Shown: in pieces, positions 16,383 to 26,038 of the stretch
Position numbering within the stretch: position 1 is the first letter of the stretch
Layout of the letters: the number at the start of each line of letters is the position of its first letter
DNA from: an uncultured Caulobacterales bacterium
GTDB lineage: Bacteria; Pseudomonadota; Alphaproteobacteria; Caulobacterales; Caulobacteraceae
Reading direction: 5' to 3'
Assembly: GCA_903840435.1 (NCBI GenBank)
Contig: CAIMFV010000047.1
Location: forward strand, 62,001-126,000
DNA: 64,000 bases
Notes under the pieces: generated by a model
What the model saw: only the letters and a program-made list of their open reading frames with translations
What the model was told of the DNA's origin: nothing
The model's database searches: none
Program-made: the position numbers and the translations under genes

Positions 16383-19037
16383 ATGCCGAGCCTGAACGCG
16401 ATCCGTTCGACCTTCCTCGACTATTTTGCCGGACGTGGCCACACCGTCGCCCCGTCGGCGCCCCTGGTGCCGCAGAACGATCCAACCCTGTTGTTCGTCA
16501 ATGCGGGCATGGTGCCGTTCAAGAACATTTTCACCGGCGCCGAGGCTCGCCCTTACCCGCGCGCCGCCACATCGCAAAAATGCGTCCGCGCGGGTGGCAA
16601 GCACAATGACCTGGACAATGTCGGCTACACGGCCCGCCACCACACCTTCTTCGAAATGCTCGGCAATTTCTCGTTCGGCGACTATTTTAAGCCTGAGGCG
16701 ATTGAGGCGGCTTGGACCCTGGTGACGAAGGAGTTCGGCCTTGATCGCGACAAGCTGTTGGTCACGGTCTATGCCGATGACGATGAGGCGCACGGCCTAT
16801 GGCGCAAGATTGCTGGCCTCCCCGACGACCGGATCATCCGCATCGCCACCTCCGACAATTTCTGGTCAATGGGCGATACCGGTCCGTGCGGCCCGTGCTC
16901 GGAAATCTTTTACGACCACGGCGAAGGAATTTTCGGCGGACCGCCGGGCTCAGCCGATCAGGACGGGGACCGGTTTATCGAGATTTGGAACCTCGTCTTC
17001 ATGCAGTACGAACAGCTCGCCTCGGGCGAGCGGGTGTCGCTGCCCAAGCCTTCCATTGACACGGGCATGGGGTTGGAGCGCATCGCCGCCGTCCTGCAAG
17101 GCGAGCACGATAATTACGACATTGACCTGTTTCGCGCCCTGATCGCGGCGTCGGTCGCCGAAACCGGCGTGGCGGCAGAGGGGGCGGCCAAGCCCTCGCA
17201 CCGGGTGATTGCCGATCATTTGCGCGCCTCATCCTTTTTGGTCGCCGATGGCGTCTCGCCCTCGAATGAAGGCCGGGGCTATGTCTTGCGCCGGATCATG
17301 CGCCGCGCCATGCGTCACGCCCACCTGATCGGGGCCGCCGAGCCCTTGATGTGGCGCCTTGTTCCGACCTTGGTTGCCGAAATGGGCGAGGCCTATCCCG
17401 AGCTGCGCCGGGCTGAGGCCCTGATCACCGAAACCCTTCGCCAAGAAGAAGATCGCTTCCGCCGCACCCTTGGCCGGGGCTTGGCGCTCTTGGATGAGGC
17501 GACCGCACAGCTAAGGTCTGGCGAGCAGCTTGAGGGTGAGGTGGCCTTCAAACTTTATGACACCTACGGCTTTCCCCTGGATCTGACCGAGGACGCCCTG
17601 CGCGCCCGGGGTCTGCGCGTCGATGTGGCCGGATATGAAGCGGCCATGGAGCGTCAAAGGGCAATGGCGCGCGAGAATTGGCAAGGTTCGGGCGATAAGG
17701 GCGGCGGCGCCATCTGGTTGCCGCTGCGCGATCGCTACGGCGCCACCGAATTCCTTGGCTATAGCGCCCTGGAGGCGGGCGCCGAAGTTCTGACCCTGGT
17801 TCATGATGGGGTCGAGGTTGAGGCGGCGGAAACCGGCGAGGTGGTCGAAATCTTGGTTGATCGCACGCCGCTCTATGCCGAAAGCGGCGGGCAGGCTTCC
17901 GACATTGGCGGGGTCGCCTTTGCGGGCGGCACGGCCGAACTCCTTGGCCTAACCAAGGAGGCGGGCGGTGATCTCTATGTTCACCGGCTAAGGCTGACCT
18001 CAGGGCGCCTCGTCAAGGGAGCACAGATTAAGCTTTTCGTCGACGCCGACCGGCGCGCCCGTACCCGCGCCAACCACTCGGCTGCCCATTTGTTGCACGC
18101 AGCTTTGAAACGGGTGCTTGGACCGCACGTGGCGCAAAAGGGTCAGTTGGTGGATGCGGAGCGCATGCGTTTCGACTTCAGCCATGGCGGCCCTTTAAGT
18201 CCAGATGAGCTCGACCGCATCGAAGCCGAGGTCAATGCCGTCATCCGCCAAAATGCGCCGACCGCGACCGAGGAAATGAGCCCGGACGCTGCCATTGCGG
18301 CTGGCGCTGTGGCGCTATTTGGCGAAAAATATGGCGAGACTGTTCGGGTACTGACGCTTGGTCAGGCCCTAGAGGGCGAGGGCGCCTATTCGGTCGAGCT
18401 GTGTGGCGGCACCCATGTGGCGCGCTCAGGCGATCTTGCTCTCTTCCGCATTGTCTCCGAACAGGGCGTGGCTGCGGGCGTGCGCCGGATCGAGGCCCTG
18501 ACCGGCGAAGCCGCCCGTCGGCATCTGCTCGATCAGGCGGGCGTCGCGAAAAGCTTGGCTGACCAGTTCAAGACCCCGGTGGCGGAGCTCGCCCAGCGGG
18601 TCGACCAGTTGGTCATTGACCGCAAGCGCTTGGAGAAGGAGTTGGACGACGCCAAGCGGCGCTTGGCCCTCGGTGGCGGCGGTGGCGTTGAAGCCCCCCC
18701 AGAAGATGTGGCCGGCACAGCCCTGATCGCGCGCACGCTCGCGGGCATTGACGGCAAGGGGCTAAGACCGGTGATCGAGGACCTGCGCAAGCGCATCGCA
18801 TCGGGCGTGGTCGCCGTGGTTGGCCTGCCAGAAGACGGCAAGGCGGCCATTGCGGTTGCCGTCACACCCGACCTTGTCGGGCGGTTCAGCGCCGCAGAGT
18901 TGGTCAAGGCCGCTGTTGCTGCCATGGGGGGGCAGGGCGGCGGCGGTAAGCCCGACTTCGCCCAGGGTGGCGCGCCGGATGCCGCGGGGGCGGAAGCCGG
19001 TCTGGCGGCGGTGCGGACGGCCCTGGCCAAGGGCTGA
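16383..19037 (+). CDS. alaS: Alanyl-tRNA synthetase
   Basis: 884 residues, the usual AlaRS length. It charges tRNA-Ala and hydrolyses mischarged Ser- or Gly-tRNA. The class II aminoacylation domain is N-terminal ([41 protein letters not shown]). The editing domain carries the [12 protein letters not shown] zinc motif and [11 protein letters not shown] (Cys-x-x-x-His) around residues 565-685. A C-terminal coiled coil and DHHA1-type glycine-rich region ([16 protein letters not shown]) follow. ATG at 16383 matches the conserved [15 protein letters not shown] start; an in-frame extension to 16323 is unsupported. The recA-alaS order is common in alphaproteobacteria. Confidence 0.97.
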   Translation: MPSLNAIRSTFLDYFAGRGHTVAPSAPLVPQNDPTLLFVNAGMVPFKNIFTGAEARPYPRAATSQKCVRAGGKHNDLDNVGYTARHHTFFEMLGNFSFGDYFKPEAIEAAWTLVTKEFGLDRDKLLVTVYADDDEAHGLWRKIAGLPDDRIIRIATSDNFWSMGDTGPCGPCSEIFYDHGEGIFGGPPGSADQDGDRFIEIWNLVFMQYEQLASGERVSLPKPSIDTGMGLERIAAVLQGEHDNYDIDLFRALIAASVAETGVAAEGAAKPSHRVIADHLRASSFLVADGVSPSNEGRGYVLRRIMRRAMRHAHLIGAAEPLMWRLVPTLVAEMGEAYPELRRAEALITETLRQEEDRFRRTLGRGLALLDEATAQLRSGEQLEGEVAFKLYDTYGFPLDLTEDALRARGLRVDVAGYEAAMERQRAMARENWQGSGDKGGGAIWLPLRDRYGATEFLGYSALEAGAEVLTLVHDGVEVEAAETGEVVEILVDRTPLYAESGGQASDIGGVAFAGGTAELLGLTKEAGGDLYVHRLRLTSGRLVKGAQIKLFVDADRRARTRANHSAAHLLHAALKRVLGPHVAQKGQLVDAERMRFDFSHGGPLSPDELDRIEAEVNAVIRQNAPTATEEMSPDAAIAAGAVALFGEKYGETVRVLTLGQALEGEGAYSVELCGGTHVARSGDLALFRIVSEQGVAAGVRRIEALTGEAARRHLLDQAGVAKSLADQFKTPVAELAQRVDQLVIDRKRLEKELDDAKRRLALGGGGGVEAPPEDVAGTALIARTLAGIDGKGLRPVIEDLRKRIASGVVAVVGLPEDGKAAIAVAVTPDLVGRFSAAELVKAAVAAMGGQGGGGKPDFAQGGAPDAAGAEAGLAAVRTALAKG

Positions 19038-19111
19038 TCGGGCGAAAAATGGCCGCAAGGCCCGGCCTCGCCTTGACCTGACCGGCCAAGCTCTTTAGGC
19101 CTCCTCCCTTG

Positions 19112-19150
19112 AACGGCGGACGGGGCATTGACGCTTCGCCCGCCGTTTTT
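19112..19150 (+). terminator. Rho-independent terminator after alaS
   Basis: AACGGCGG pairs with CCGCCGTT over a 20-base loop, ending in a run of T (to 19150). It lies 75 bases after the alaS stop and about 70 bases before carA, so alaS and carA are probably separate transcription units. Confidence 0.7.
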
Positions 19151-19216
19151 GCGCGCCTCGCGCAACAGTTTCGCCCCGTCCGCTTTCATCCGCCCACCGC
19201 TTAAGGGAGCCCCGCC

Positions 19217-20383
19217 TTGCGCCATCGTCTCATCCCCGGCTGCACCGGCGTCTTGGTCCTGGCCGATGGAACCGTGTTTCAAGGACAGGGGCAGGGGCAT
19301 GTGGGCGCTGCGCTCGGGGAAGTGTGTTTCAACACCGCCATGTCGGGCTATCAGGAAATCCTGACCGACCCCTCCTATATGAGCCAGATCGTCACCTTTA
19401 CCTTTCCCCACATTGGCAATGTGGGCGTGAATGGCTTGGACGTCGAACAGTTTGGCGATGGGGCGAAGACGGCGGCGCGCGGCGCTGTGTTTCGCGACGC
19501 CCCAACACCGCCTGCCAATTGGCGCGCCGATGGCGATCTGGATAGCTGGCTGAAGGGGCGGGGCGTTGTGGCGCTTTCCGGCATTGACACCCGCGCCCTG
19601 ACCCGCCGCATTCGCGACCAGGGCATGCCGCATGCGGTCATTGCCCACGCCCCGGATGGCAATTTCGATCTCGATGCGCTCGTCGCCGAGGCGGCTTCCT
19701 GGACGGGGCTCGAAGGGCTTGATCTCGCCAAGGACGCGACCTGCCGCCAAAGCTTCACCTTTGCAGAGAGCCTATGGCGCTGGCCGCATGGCTATGCGCA
19801 AGCCGCGACCCCACCGCGCTTTCATGTGGTGGTGATGGATTTTGGCGTGAAGCGAAACATTTTGCGCAGCCTTGTCTCCATGGGTGCGGCGGTGACAGTG
19901 GTCCCGGCGGACACGTCCGCCGAAGAGGTGTTGGCGCGCAAGCCCGATGGCGTGCTTTTGTCCAATGGACCGGGGGACCCCGCCGCCACGGGCGCCTATG
20001 CCGCACCGCAGATTCAAAAGCTGGTAGCGTCCGGCGTGCCCCTGTTCGGCATCTGTCTTGGCCACCAGATGTTGGCGCTCGCGCTCGGCGCCAAGACGGT
20101 GAAGATGGAGCAGGGCCACCACGGCGCCAATCACCCGGTCAAAGACCTAGCAACCGGCAAGGTCGAGATTGTCTCGATGAACCATGGCTTTACCGTCGAC
20201 CGCGACAGCCTCCCCGAAGGCGTTGTGGAAACCCATGTGTCCCTGTTTGATGGCACCAATGCCGGTCTGGCGGTTACGGGTAAAAACGTCTTCAGCGTCC
20301 AGCACCACCCAGAAGCCAGTCCCGGCCCGACCGATAGTCTCTATCTGTTTGACCGCTTTGCCGAGATGATGCTGCGCACCTAG
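19217..20383 (+). CDS. carA: Carbamoyl-phosphate synthase small (glutaminase) subunit
   Basis: 388 residues. CarA hydrolyses glutamine and channels ammonia to CarB for arginine and pyrimidine synthesis. The N-terminal half has [30 protein letters not shown] and [18 protein letters not shown]. The class I glutamine amidotransferase half has [10 protein letters not shown], the nucleophile in LFGICLGHQ (Cys ~280) and the His/Glu pair in [10 protein letters not shown]. No ATG is available near the conserved start; TTG at 19217 is preceded by AAGGGAG. carB is not adjacent: the next gene, pgk, converges on carA, with a repeat element filling the gap. Confidence 0.97.
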   Translation: MRHRLIPGCTGVLVLADGTVFQGQGQGHVGAALGEVCFNTAMSGYQEILTDPSYMSQIVTFTFPHIGNVGVNGLDVEQFGDGAKTAARGAVFRDAPTPPANWRADGDLDSWLKGRGVVALSGIDTRALTRRIRDQGMPHAVIAHAPDGNFDLDALVAEAASWTGLEGLDLAKDATCRQSFTFAESLWRWPHGYAQAATPPRFHVVVMDFGVKRNILRSLVSMGAAVTVVPADTSAEEVLARKPDGVLLSNGPGDPAATGAYAAPQIQKLVASGVPLFGICLGHQMLALALGAKTVKMEQGHHGANHPVKDLATGKVEIVSMNHGFTVDRDSLPEGVVETHVSLFDGTNAGLAVTGKNVFSVQHHPEASPGPTDSLYLFDRFAEMMLRT

Positions 20384-20411
20384 GGCTTGAAGGACGCTCG
20401 CGCCTCTTTGG

Positions 20412-20511
20412 CAAAATCCGATCTTATTGGATCGGAATTTGCTCATAACTCTATATAAATGGGGCATTTTCTGGGACGAACCGGCCTCCACTTCGTCGGA
20501 AAATGCCCTAG
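20412..20511. repeat. Palindromic repeat element, copy 1 (carA-pgk gap)
   Basis: Two stem-loops fill the gap between convergent carA and pgk. The first pairs CAAAATCCGATC with GATCGGAATTTG across six bases (20412-20441). The second pairs GGGCATTTTC with GAAAATGCCC (20462-20508). Its right edge CGGAAAATGCCCTAG (20497-20511) is repeated exactly, inverted, at 63918-63932, and resembles 23761-23785. The CTAG supplies the TAG stop of pgk. It may also act as a bidirectional transcript end. Confidence 0.75.
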
Positions 20512-21707
20512 CCGATTTTCAGCGCGTCGACGCCGGGCAGGGGCTTGCCCTCCATCCACTCCAAGAAAGCCCCGCCTGCGGTCGAGACAAAGCTAAAGTC
20601 CTGGGCGACGCCTGCGGCATTGAGGGCCGCCACCGTGTCGCCGCCGCCTGCCACGGCAATGATCGAGCCTGCCTTGGCGAGGCTGGCCGTATGCCGCGCC
20701 ACGGCGACCGTCGCGGCGTCAAAGGGCGGCACCTCAAACACGCCCAAGGGCCCGTTCCAGATCACCGTCGCCACGGAATCGATGACCGATGTCAGCCGCG
20801 CGGCGGAGAGGGGGCCTGCGTCAAAAATCTTGTCTTGCTCTGCGACCTCATCAACTCGGCGAACGACGCTGAGGACCCCGGACTTGAGCTCCTCGGCGCA
20901 GACGAGGTCGATGGGCAAGAGGATTTCACAGCCCTTAGCCTTGGCGGCGGCCAAGATATCGCGCGCCGTCTCCGCTAGGTCCTTCTCGCACAGCGAGGCT
21001 CCGATCGGATGGCCCTGGGCGTAAAGAAAGGTATTGGCCATGCCGCCGCCAATGGCGAGCTTATCAAGTTTGTCGATCAGGTTGCGCAACAGATCAAGCT
21101 TGGTCGAGACCTTGGATCCGCCGACAATCCCCAGCACCGGACGCCGGGGCGTGCCGAGCGCTGCGTCCAAGGCCGCCAGCTCGCGCGACATGGAAAGCCC
21201 TGGATAGGCGCGCAGCTTGCGGGCCACGCCTTCCGTCGAGGCATGGGCCCGGTGGGCGGCGGAAAAGGCGTCATTGACATAGATGTGGCCCAGCGCTGCC
21301 AGCTGGCTGACGAAATCGGGATCGTTTTCCTCTTCGCCTGGATGAAAGCGCACATTTTCCAGCAAGGCCACACCGCCGGGCTTTAGGCCATCGAGCACCA
21401 AGCGGGCCGGTTCGCCGATGCAGTCGACCGCAAAGGCGACGGGATGACCGAGCAGGGCTTCCAGAGGCGCAACTATGGGCCGCAAGCTCATTTCCGGCAC
21501 GATCTTGCCTTTCGGCCGGTCGAAATGGGCCAGTAAGGCAACCTTCGCTCCCTTGGCCGACAATAATTTGATCGTCGGCAGAGCCGATCTCAGACGTGTG
21601 TCGTCGCTGACCCGCCCATTCTCCATCGGCACGTTGAAATCAACGCGCACAAGCGCGGTTTGACCCGTCAGGTCGTTCAAAATATCGAGACTGCGAAAAC
21701 TGGACAC
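20508..21707 (-). CDS. pgk: Phosphoglycerate kinase
   Basis: 399 residues, standard PGK length. It transfers phosphate between 1,3-bisphosphoglycerate and ADP in glycolysis. N-terminal ALVRVDFNVPMENGRVSDDT carries substrate-binding residues, followed by LLAHFDRPKG, LLENVRFHPGEE, and the nucleotide-binding GGSKVSTKLDLL and ATVIWNGPLGVFE, ending with IIAVAGGGDTVAAL. The start is GTG at 21707; no in-frame ATG precedes the conserved region. Lies 39 bases downstream of gap on the same strand, a common glycolytic pair. Its TAG stop belongs to a repeat element. Confidence 0.97.
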   Translation of the reverse strand: MSSFRSLDILNDLTGQTALVRVDFNVPMENGRVSDDTRLRSALPTIKLLSAKGAKVALLAHFDRPKGKIVPEMSLRPIVAPLEALLGHPVAFAVDCIGEPARLVLDGLKPGGVALLENVRFHPGEEENDPDFVSQLAALGHIYVNDAFSAAHRAHASTEGVARKLRAYPGLSMSRELAALDAALGTPRRPVLGIVGGSKVSTKLDLLRNLIDKLDKLAIGGGMANTFLYAQGHPIGASLCEKDLAETARDILAAAKAKGCEILLPIDLVCAEELKSGVLSVVRRVDEVAEQDKIFDAGPLSAARLTSVIDSVATVIWNGPLGVFEVPPFDAATVAVARHTASLAKAGSIIAVAGGGDTVAALNAAGVAQDFSFVSTAGGAFLEWMEGKPLPGVDALKIG

Positions 21708-21746
21708 GGCGCATGGGCCTCTTCGGCGATCAACGAATTCCGGAAA

Positions 21747-22754
21747 TTAAAGCAGGCGACCCATGGCCAAGGCTGTGTCGGCCATGCGGGTGGAGAAGCC
21801 CCACTCATTATCGTACCAGGCCAAGACCCGGGCCAATTGGCCGTCAATCACCTGGGTCTGGGCCAAGGCTGCCGTCGACGAGGCGGCGATATGATTGAAA
21901 TCGATGGAGACCAGCGGTTCTTCAGTCACCGCCAAAACGCCTTTGAGTGGACCCATGGCGGCCTCGGTCAAGGCGGCATTGATCTCCTCGCGGGTCACGG
22001 CGCGCGACGGCACGACCTTTAAATCCACCACTGAGACATTGGCGGTTGGCACGCGGATCGACGAGCCATCGAGCTTGCCTTTCAGTTCCGGCAAGACCAG
22101 CCCCACCGCCTTAGCAGCACCGGTCGAGGTTGGGATCATCGAGCTTGCCGCAGCCCTTGCCCGATAAAGGTCCTTGTGCATCTGATCGAGCGAGGGTTGG
22201 TCATTGGTATAGGCGTGGATGGTGGTCATATAGCCGCGCTCAATGCCGAACAGCCCATGCAGCACTTGCGCCACCGGTGCGAGGCAATTGGTAGTGCACG
22301 ACGCATTGGAGACGACAAGGTCGTCCGCTGTTAGGCTCGCATGGTTGACGCCATAGACGATGGTCTTGTCAGCATTGTCGCATGGCGCAGAGACCAGCAC
22401 CCGCTTGGCGCCAGCGGCCAAATGGGCGGCAGCCTTGTCCTTGGTGGTGAAAATACCAGTACATTCAAAGGCAATATCGACACCAAGCGCCTCGTGCGGC
22501 AGCTTGGACGGGTCGCGCTCGGCCGTGACCTTAATGGGGCCTCGGCCGACATCCAGCGTATCGCCATTGACTTGGACAAGACCCGGAAACCGACCGTGGG
22601 TGCTGTCATAGCGCAGGAGGTGGGCGTTGGTTTCAATTGGGCCCAGATCGTTGATCGCCACCACTTCGATGTCGCTGCGCCCATGCTCGACGATGGAGCG
22701 CAAGACTAAACGGCCGATCCGGCCAAACCCATTGATAGCGACACGAAGGGCCAT
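21747..22754 (-). CDS. gap: Glyceraldehyde-3-phosphate dehydrogenase, type I
   Basis: 335 residues. The NAD-binding start reads VAINGFGRIGRLVLRS, the catalytic cysteine is ~C153 in SNASCTTNCLAP, and the C-terminus has WYDNEWGFSTRMADTA. It converts glyceraldehyde-3-phosphate to 1,3-bisphosphoglycerate, feeding PGK encoded next door. The ATG at 22754 has a good CAGGAG site upstream. An aspartate after the nucleotide-binding strand (AINDLG) fits NAD rather than NADP preference. Divergent from the DUF4164-zapA pair. Confidence 0.97.
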   Translation of the reverse strand: MALRVAINGFGRIGRLVLRSIVEHGRSDIEVVAINDLGPIETNAHLLRYDSTHGRFPGLVQVNGDTLDVGRGPIKVTAERDPSKLPHEALGVDIAFECTGIFTTKDKAAAHLAAGAKRVLVSAPCDNADKTIVYGVNHASLTADDLVVSNASCTTNCLAPVAQVLHGLFGIERGYMTTIHAYTNDQPSLDQMHKDLYRARAAASSMIPTSTGAAKAVGLVLPELKGKLDGSSIRVPTANVSVVDLKVVPSRAVTREEINAALTEAAMGPLKGVLAVTEEPLVSIDFNHIAASSTAALAQTQVIDGQLARVLAWYDNEWGFSTRMADTALAMGRLL

Positions 22755-22989
22755 GGTTGACGTCTCCTGGTTTGCGCAAAGGGATGATCACATCCGGTGC
22801 CGCGCCATGGTCTGGCGGCCTGCGTCCGATCCCGTTGGAGGGGGGTTGTGGCGCGGAAGCGCTCGAAGTCAACCCCATTTCGGCGATTTCTGGCGCTTAA
22901 GCGCGGCTTGCGCTCCCGCATTTCGTCACAAGGCTTTGGCCTCAGCCAAGTTGAGGTCTATAGAGTGAAATCAAGAGCTAAGAGACGAG

Positions 22990-23349
22990 ATGGCGATGAA
23001 CGGGCCTATGGAAGGCGAGATGGAGTCGAGACCCGAAGGGGCTTTGGAACAGGCGGCGCGGCGGCTTGACCAGGCGCTGGGGCGGCTCGATGCGCGGATC
23101 GCCGCGCGCGCCAATACCGACCTGTCGGGCGACGCTTTTGCCGATGATCGTGCGCGCCTGGCGGCGGAACTCGACGCGGCAAGGTCGCGGGAAAAGGCGC
23201 TCGAGCGCTTGGCCTCAGAAGCGTCGGCCGCCCTTGGCCGCGCCGCCGACGAGGTGCGCGCCGCTCTGGAAGCCGAGCGCCGCCCCGAGACACCTCTCGA
23301 CACAGCGCCAGAAGCCGAACACGGCGATGACCCTGAGGCGGAGGTCTAG
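22990..23349 (+). CDS. Small coiled-coil protein, DUF4164-like, upstream of zapA
   Basis: 119 residues, almost entirely charged and alanine-rich helix with heptad character (ALEQAARRLDQALGRLDARI, then DDRARLAAELDAARSREKAL), and an acidic tail (PEAEHGDDPEAEV). Short coiled-coil genes of this kind commonly precede zapA in alphaproteobacteria and are annotated DUF4164. Two bases separate its stop from zapA, so it is in the same transcript and may act with ZapA in septum assembly; that role is inferred from neighbourhood only. Confidence 0.75.
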   Translation: MAMNGPMEGEMESRPEGALEQAARRLDQALGRLDARIAARANTDLSGDAFADDRARLAAELDAARSREKALERLASEASAALGRAADEVRAALEAERRPETPLDTAPEAEHGDDPEAEV

Positions 23350-23351
23350 GC

Positions 23352-23693
23352 ATGGCGACGGTGATGATCGAGGTCAATGGTCGCCAATATTCCATCGGCT
23401 GCGAAGATGGTCAGGAGGCGCATGTGGCGCACCTCGCGCGCCAATATGACCGTCAGGTGCGCGAGGTTTCCCAAGCTGTCGGCCAGGTCGGCGAATTGCG
23501 GCTGTTCCTCATGGCCGCCTTGCTGGCCGCTGATGAGGCCTTTGATGCACGTCACCGTTTGGCGGAGGCGCAAGCCGAGATCGCCAAGCTGCGCGACAGT
23601 CACACAGCCGTCGAAGCTGCGGCCGCGCGCGCCGTGACAGCGGCGGCCTTGCGGATCGAAGATATGGTGAAAAGCTTAGGCGAGGAGGCCTAA
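23352..23693 (+). CDS. zapA: Cell division protein ZapA
   Basis: 113 residues. ZapA binds FtsZ and promotes protofilament bundling at the Z-ring. The N-terminal beta-hairpin VMIEVNGRQYSIGCEDGQEA and helix HVAHLARQYDRQVREV are typical, followed by LFLMAALLAADEAFDA and a C-terminal coiled coil. Translationally close to the preceding coiled-coil gene (two-base gap). No 6S RNA-sized gap follows: only 88 bases separate it from the convergent apaG, and these are repeat sequence. Confidence 0.92.
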   Translation: MATVMIEVNGRQYSIGCEDGQEAHVAHLARQYDRQVREVSQAVGQVGELRLFLMAALLAADEAFDARHRLAEAQAEIAKLRDSHTAVEAAAARAVTAAALRIEDMVKSLGEEA

Positions 23694-23698
23694 CGATC

Positions 23699-23785
23699 AG
23701 GGGTGCAAATGTCGGAACAGGACCCCTAGAGTATCCGTGATGGTCAAGCCGCCTTTTGTGTCCACTTGGTCGGGAAAGGTTCTAG
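23699..23785. repeat. Palindromic repeat element, copy 2 (zapA-apaG gap)
   Basis: The gap between convergent zapA and apaG holds an AGGGGT/ACCCCT inverted pair (23699-23727) and TCCACTTGGTCGGGAAAGGT followed by TCTAG (23761-23785). The last 25 bases match the corresponding part of the carA-pgk element at 20 of 25 positions. As there, the terminal CTAG provides the stop codon of the minus-strand gene, here apaG. Confidence 0.6.
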
Positions 23786-24198
23786 TTGACCACCCGCGCA
23801 GCGCCGGGCAGGTCAAGGCTGAAGGGCGGGATTTCTGCCTCAAAGGCATCTCCCAAAGCGGTCACCATGTGATAGGCGCCCGCCATAACACCGGAGGGCG
23901 TTTGTAAGGGACAGCCTGAGGTATAGCGAAAGGTCTCGCCGGGTTTCAGCGTTGGCTGTTCTCCAACCACCCCATCGCCCTGAACTTCTTCCACCCGGCC
24001 TAGCGCATCGGTGATGATCCAATGGCGCGACACCAACCGCACAGTGTCCTCGCCCTTGTTCTCAATTTCCACCGCATAGGCCCAAACCCATTGCCGCTCC
24101 TCGGGACTGGATTGGTCGGGCAGAAAATAGGGCCGCACCCGAACCACGACGCCACGGGTTTCGGCGCTGTACGGCGTAGAGGCGCGAGACGTGGCCAT
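23782..24198 (-). CDS. apaG: ApaG family protein
   Basis: 138 residues from the ATG at 24198, preceded by TGAGG six bases upstream; a GTG at 24210 overlapping the metZ stop is an alternative. ApaG has an immunoglobulin-like beta fold and is linked by genetics to Co2+/Mg2+ resistance, though its biochemical role is unclear. Family features are YAVEIENKGEDTVRLVSRHW, GVVGEQPTLKPGETFRYTSG and MAGAYHMVTALGDAFEAEIP. Directly downstream of metZ with a one-gene-after-another layout, so probably co-transcribed. The stop lies in a repeat element. Confidence 0.92.
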   Translation of the reverse strand: MATSRASTPYSAETRGVVVRVRPYFLPDQSSPEERQWVWAYAVEIENKGEDTVRLVSRHWIITDALGRVEEVQGDGVVGEQPTLKPGETFRYTSGCPLQTPSGVMAGAYHMVTALGDAFEAEIPPFSLDLPGAARVVN

Positions 24199-24206
24199 GC
24201 GGGACC

Positions 24207-25403
24207 TCACACCAGGGCCAGGGCGCGTGAGAGATCGCGCGAAAGGTCTTCGACATCTTCCAGCCCCACTGAGAGCCGCACCCAGCCGTCGGTGAGGCCG
24301 ATCTTCAGCCGCTCCGCCTCTGCCATGGCGCGATGGGTGGTGGTGGGCGGATGGACCGCCATCGACTTGGCGTCGCCCAAATTGTTGGAAATGTCGATCA
24401 GTTGCAGCGCGTTGAGGAAGCGAAACGCCTTGGCGGCCTCGCCCAGGTCAAAGGCCACCAGGTTTGAGCCGCCGCTCATCTGCCGCCGCGCCACCTCATA
24501 TTGCGGATGGTCTTTGCGCAAGGGATACCGGGTGCTGCGTGCCTTGCCGCTGTCGGCGATCAGATCCGCGAGCCGGGCTGCGGTGTCGCTCTGGCGGCGC
24601 ACACGAAGGTCGAGGGTTTCCAAACCCTTTAACAAAACCCAAGCATTGAAGGGCGACAGCGCCGGCCCCGTATGACGCAAAAGGTCGCGATAGCTTTCCT
24701 CAAGCAGAGCCGCTGGACCCAAGATCGCGCCGCCCATGACCCGCCCTTGGCCGTCTATATGCTTGGTGGCGGAATAGACGACGATGTCGGCGCCTAAGGT
24801 CAAAGGCTTTTGGAAAATCGGCGTGGCGAAAACATTGTCGACCACGACCCTGGCTCCTGCCGCGTGGGCGAGTTGGCAGATCGCCGCCACATCGACGACT
24901 TCCAACAGGGGATTGGCCGGGCTCTCAATCAAGACGACCTTGGTGTTGGGGCGAAACCCGTGTTCCCATTGGGCCAGGTCTGGCCCGTCAACCGTGGTGG
25001 TCTCAACGCCGAACCGCGGAAAATACTCGGTCAGCAACCAGCGACAGGAACCGAACAGGGCCCGGCTCGCCAAAATATGATCGCCGGTCCGGACAAGGCC
25101 GTTGAGCGCCATGAAGATGGCCGCCATGCCCGAGGCGGCCGTGCGACAGGCCTCGGCGCCTTCGAGAAGGGCGAGCCGGTCCTCAAACATTTTAACCGTT
25201 GGGTTGGCGTAGCGCGAATAGACAAAGCCTGGATCATCGCCAGCAAAGCGCGCATCCGCCCCTTCGGCGCTGTCATAGACAAAGCTTTGGGTCAGGTAGA
25301 GGGCTTCAGAGGTTTCGCCGAACGGGCTGCGCATCAGGCCACCGCGAATGGCTTGGGTGGCAGGTGCCCAGTCCTTGGGATCTTCGCTATTTGAGTGCGA
25401 CAT
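24207..25403 (-). CDS. metZ: O-succinylhomoserine sulfhydrylase
   Basis: 398 residues of the Cys/Met metabolism PLP-enzyme family. It condenses O-succinylhomoserine with sulfide to give homocysteine for methionine synthesis. Features are the substrate loop FVYSRYANPTVKMFEDRLA, EACRTAASGMAAIF, VVLIESPANPLLEVVD and the PLP-lysine segment YSATKHIDGQGRVMGG. The opening TQAIRGGLMRSPFGETSEAL is characteristic of MetZ. Close paralogues such as cystathionine gamma-synthase cannot be fully excluded. A hairpin-bearing leader of about 130 bases separates it from dut. Confidence 0.88.
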   Translation of the reverse strand: MSHSNSEDPKDWAPATQAIRGGLMRSPFGETSEALYLTQSFVYDSAEGADARFAGDDPGFVYSRYANPTVKMFEDRLALLEGAEACRTAASGMAAIFMALNGLVRTGDHILASRALFGSCRWLLTEYFPRFGVETTTVDGPDLAQWEHGFRPNTKVVLIESPANPLLEVVDVAAICQLAHAAGARVVVDNVFATPIFQKPLTLGADIVVYSATKHIDGQGRVMGGAILGPAALLEESYRDLLRHTGPALSPFNAWVLLKGLETLDLRVRRQSDTAARLADLIADSGKARSTRYPLRKDHPQYEVARRQMSGGSNLVAFDLGEAAKAFRFLNALQLIDISNNLGDAKSMAVHPPTTTHRAMAEAERLKIGLTDGWVRLSVGLEDVEDLSRDLSRALALV

Positions 25404-25481
25404 GGTTTCGGCTTTCCGAATGGAGGATGGGGCTTAAGGCTCCTTCCGCCTGCCGGTCAAGTCTGATTGCAAGGTCACAGC

Positions 25482-25508
25482 CTGTCAGCTTCGAGCTGAA
25501 GCCGACAG
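25482..25508 (-). promoter_or_regulatory. Stem-loop in the dut-metZ intergenic leader
   Basis: CTGTC-A-GCTTC pairs with GAAGC-C-GACAG around a five-base loop, with one mismatch. It lies about 80 bases before the metZ start and is not followed by a T run on the transcribed (minus) strand, so it is more likely a leader structure than a terminator. The region does not match the SAM-II consensus. Confidence 0.4.
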
Positions 25509-25531
25509 ACGGCACTTATCCTAAGCGAACT

Positions 25532-26011
25532 CTAGCGCCCGGTTGATCCAAATCCGCCATCGCCGCGCGAGGTTTCGGGCAGGTGATCGGCTTCCACCAG
25601 ATGGGCCTGGGTGACCGGGGCAATGACCATCTGGGCGATGCGCTCACCGCGTTGGATGACAAAGTCCGCATCACCATGGTTGATCAGGATGATCTTGGCC
25701 TCGCCGCGATAGTCGCTGTCGAGCGTGCCGGGTGAATTCAAACAGGTAATCCCGTGCTTGGCGGCAAGGCCAGATCGCGGTCGAATCTGGGCCTCATAGC
25801 CTTCAGGCACGGCAAAGGCGAGACCCGTGGGCACCATGGCGCGTGCGCCCGGCGCCAAGGTGATCGGCGCATCTTCGGGGACGGCCGCCCGCAGGTCCAT
25901 GCCGGCAGCGCCAGGGGTTTCATAGGCGGGCAGCGGCAATCCCTCGGCATGGGCGAGGCGGCGACAGGGCACGCGGAGCTGGGAGGGGGCGGGGGATGTT
26001 GTCATGGACAA
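25532..26011 (-). CDS. dut: Deoxyuridine 5'-triphosphate nucleotidohydrolase (dUTPase)
   Basis: 159 residues. It converts dUTP to dUMP, keeping uracil out of DNA. The five trimeric dUTPase motifs are visible: [35 protein letters not shown], and the C-terminal arm [11 protein letters not shown]. Start at 26011 (MSMTTSP) with an alternative at 26005. It is 27 bases downstream of coaBC; the coaBC-dut pairing is widespread in proteobacteria. Confidence 0.97.
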   Translation of the reverse strand: MSMTTSPAPSQLRVPCRRLAHAEGLPLPAYETPGAAGMDLRAAVPEDAPITLAPGARAMVPTGLAFAVPEGYEAQIRPRSGLAAKHGITCLNSPGTLDSDYRGEAKIILINHGDADFVIQRGERIAQMVIAPVTQAHLVEADHLPETSRGDGGFGSTGR

Positions 26012-26038
26012 ACCTTGCCCGATTCGGTGCCGGAGCGG

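Noticed and set aside
18533-19750. 405-codon minus-strand open frame across alaS and carA
   Set aside because: It spans two well-defined genes and the terminator between them, with low-complexity translation.
23694-23781. 6S RNA gene expected after zapA
   Set aside because: Only 88 bases are available and they are repeat sequence; 6S RNA is longer and was not recognised.
25404-25531. SAM-II riboswitch before metZ
   Set aside because: The conserved SAM-II core strings are not present; only an unrelated hairpin is seen.
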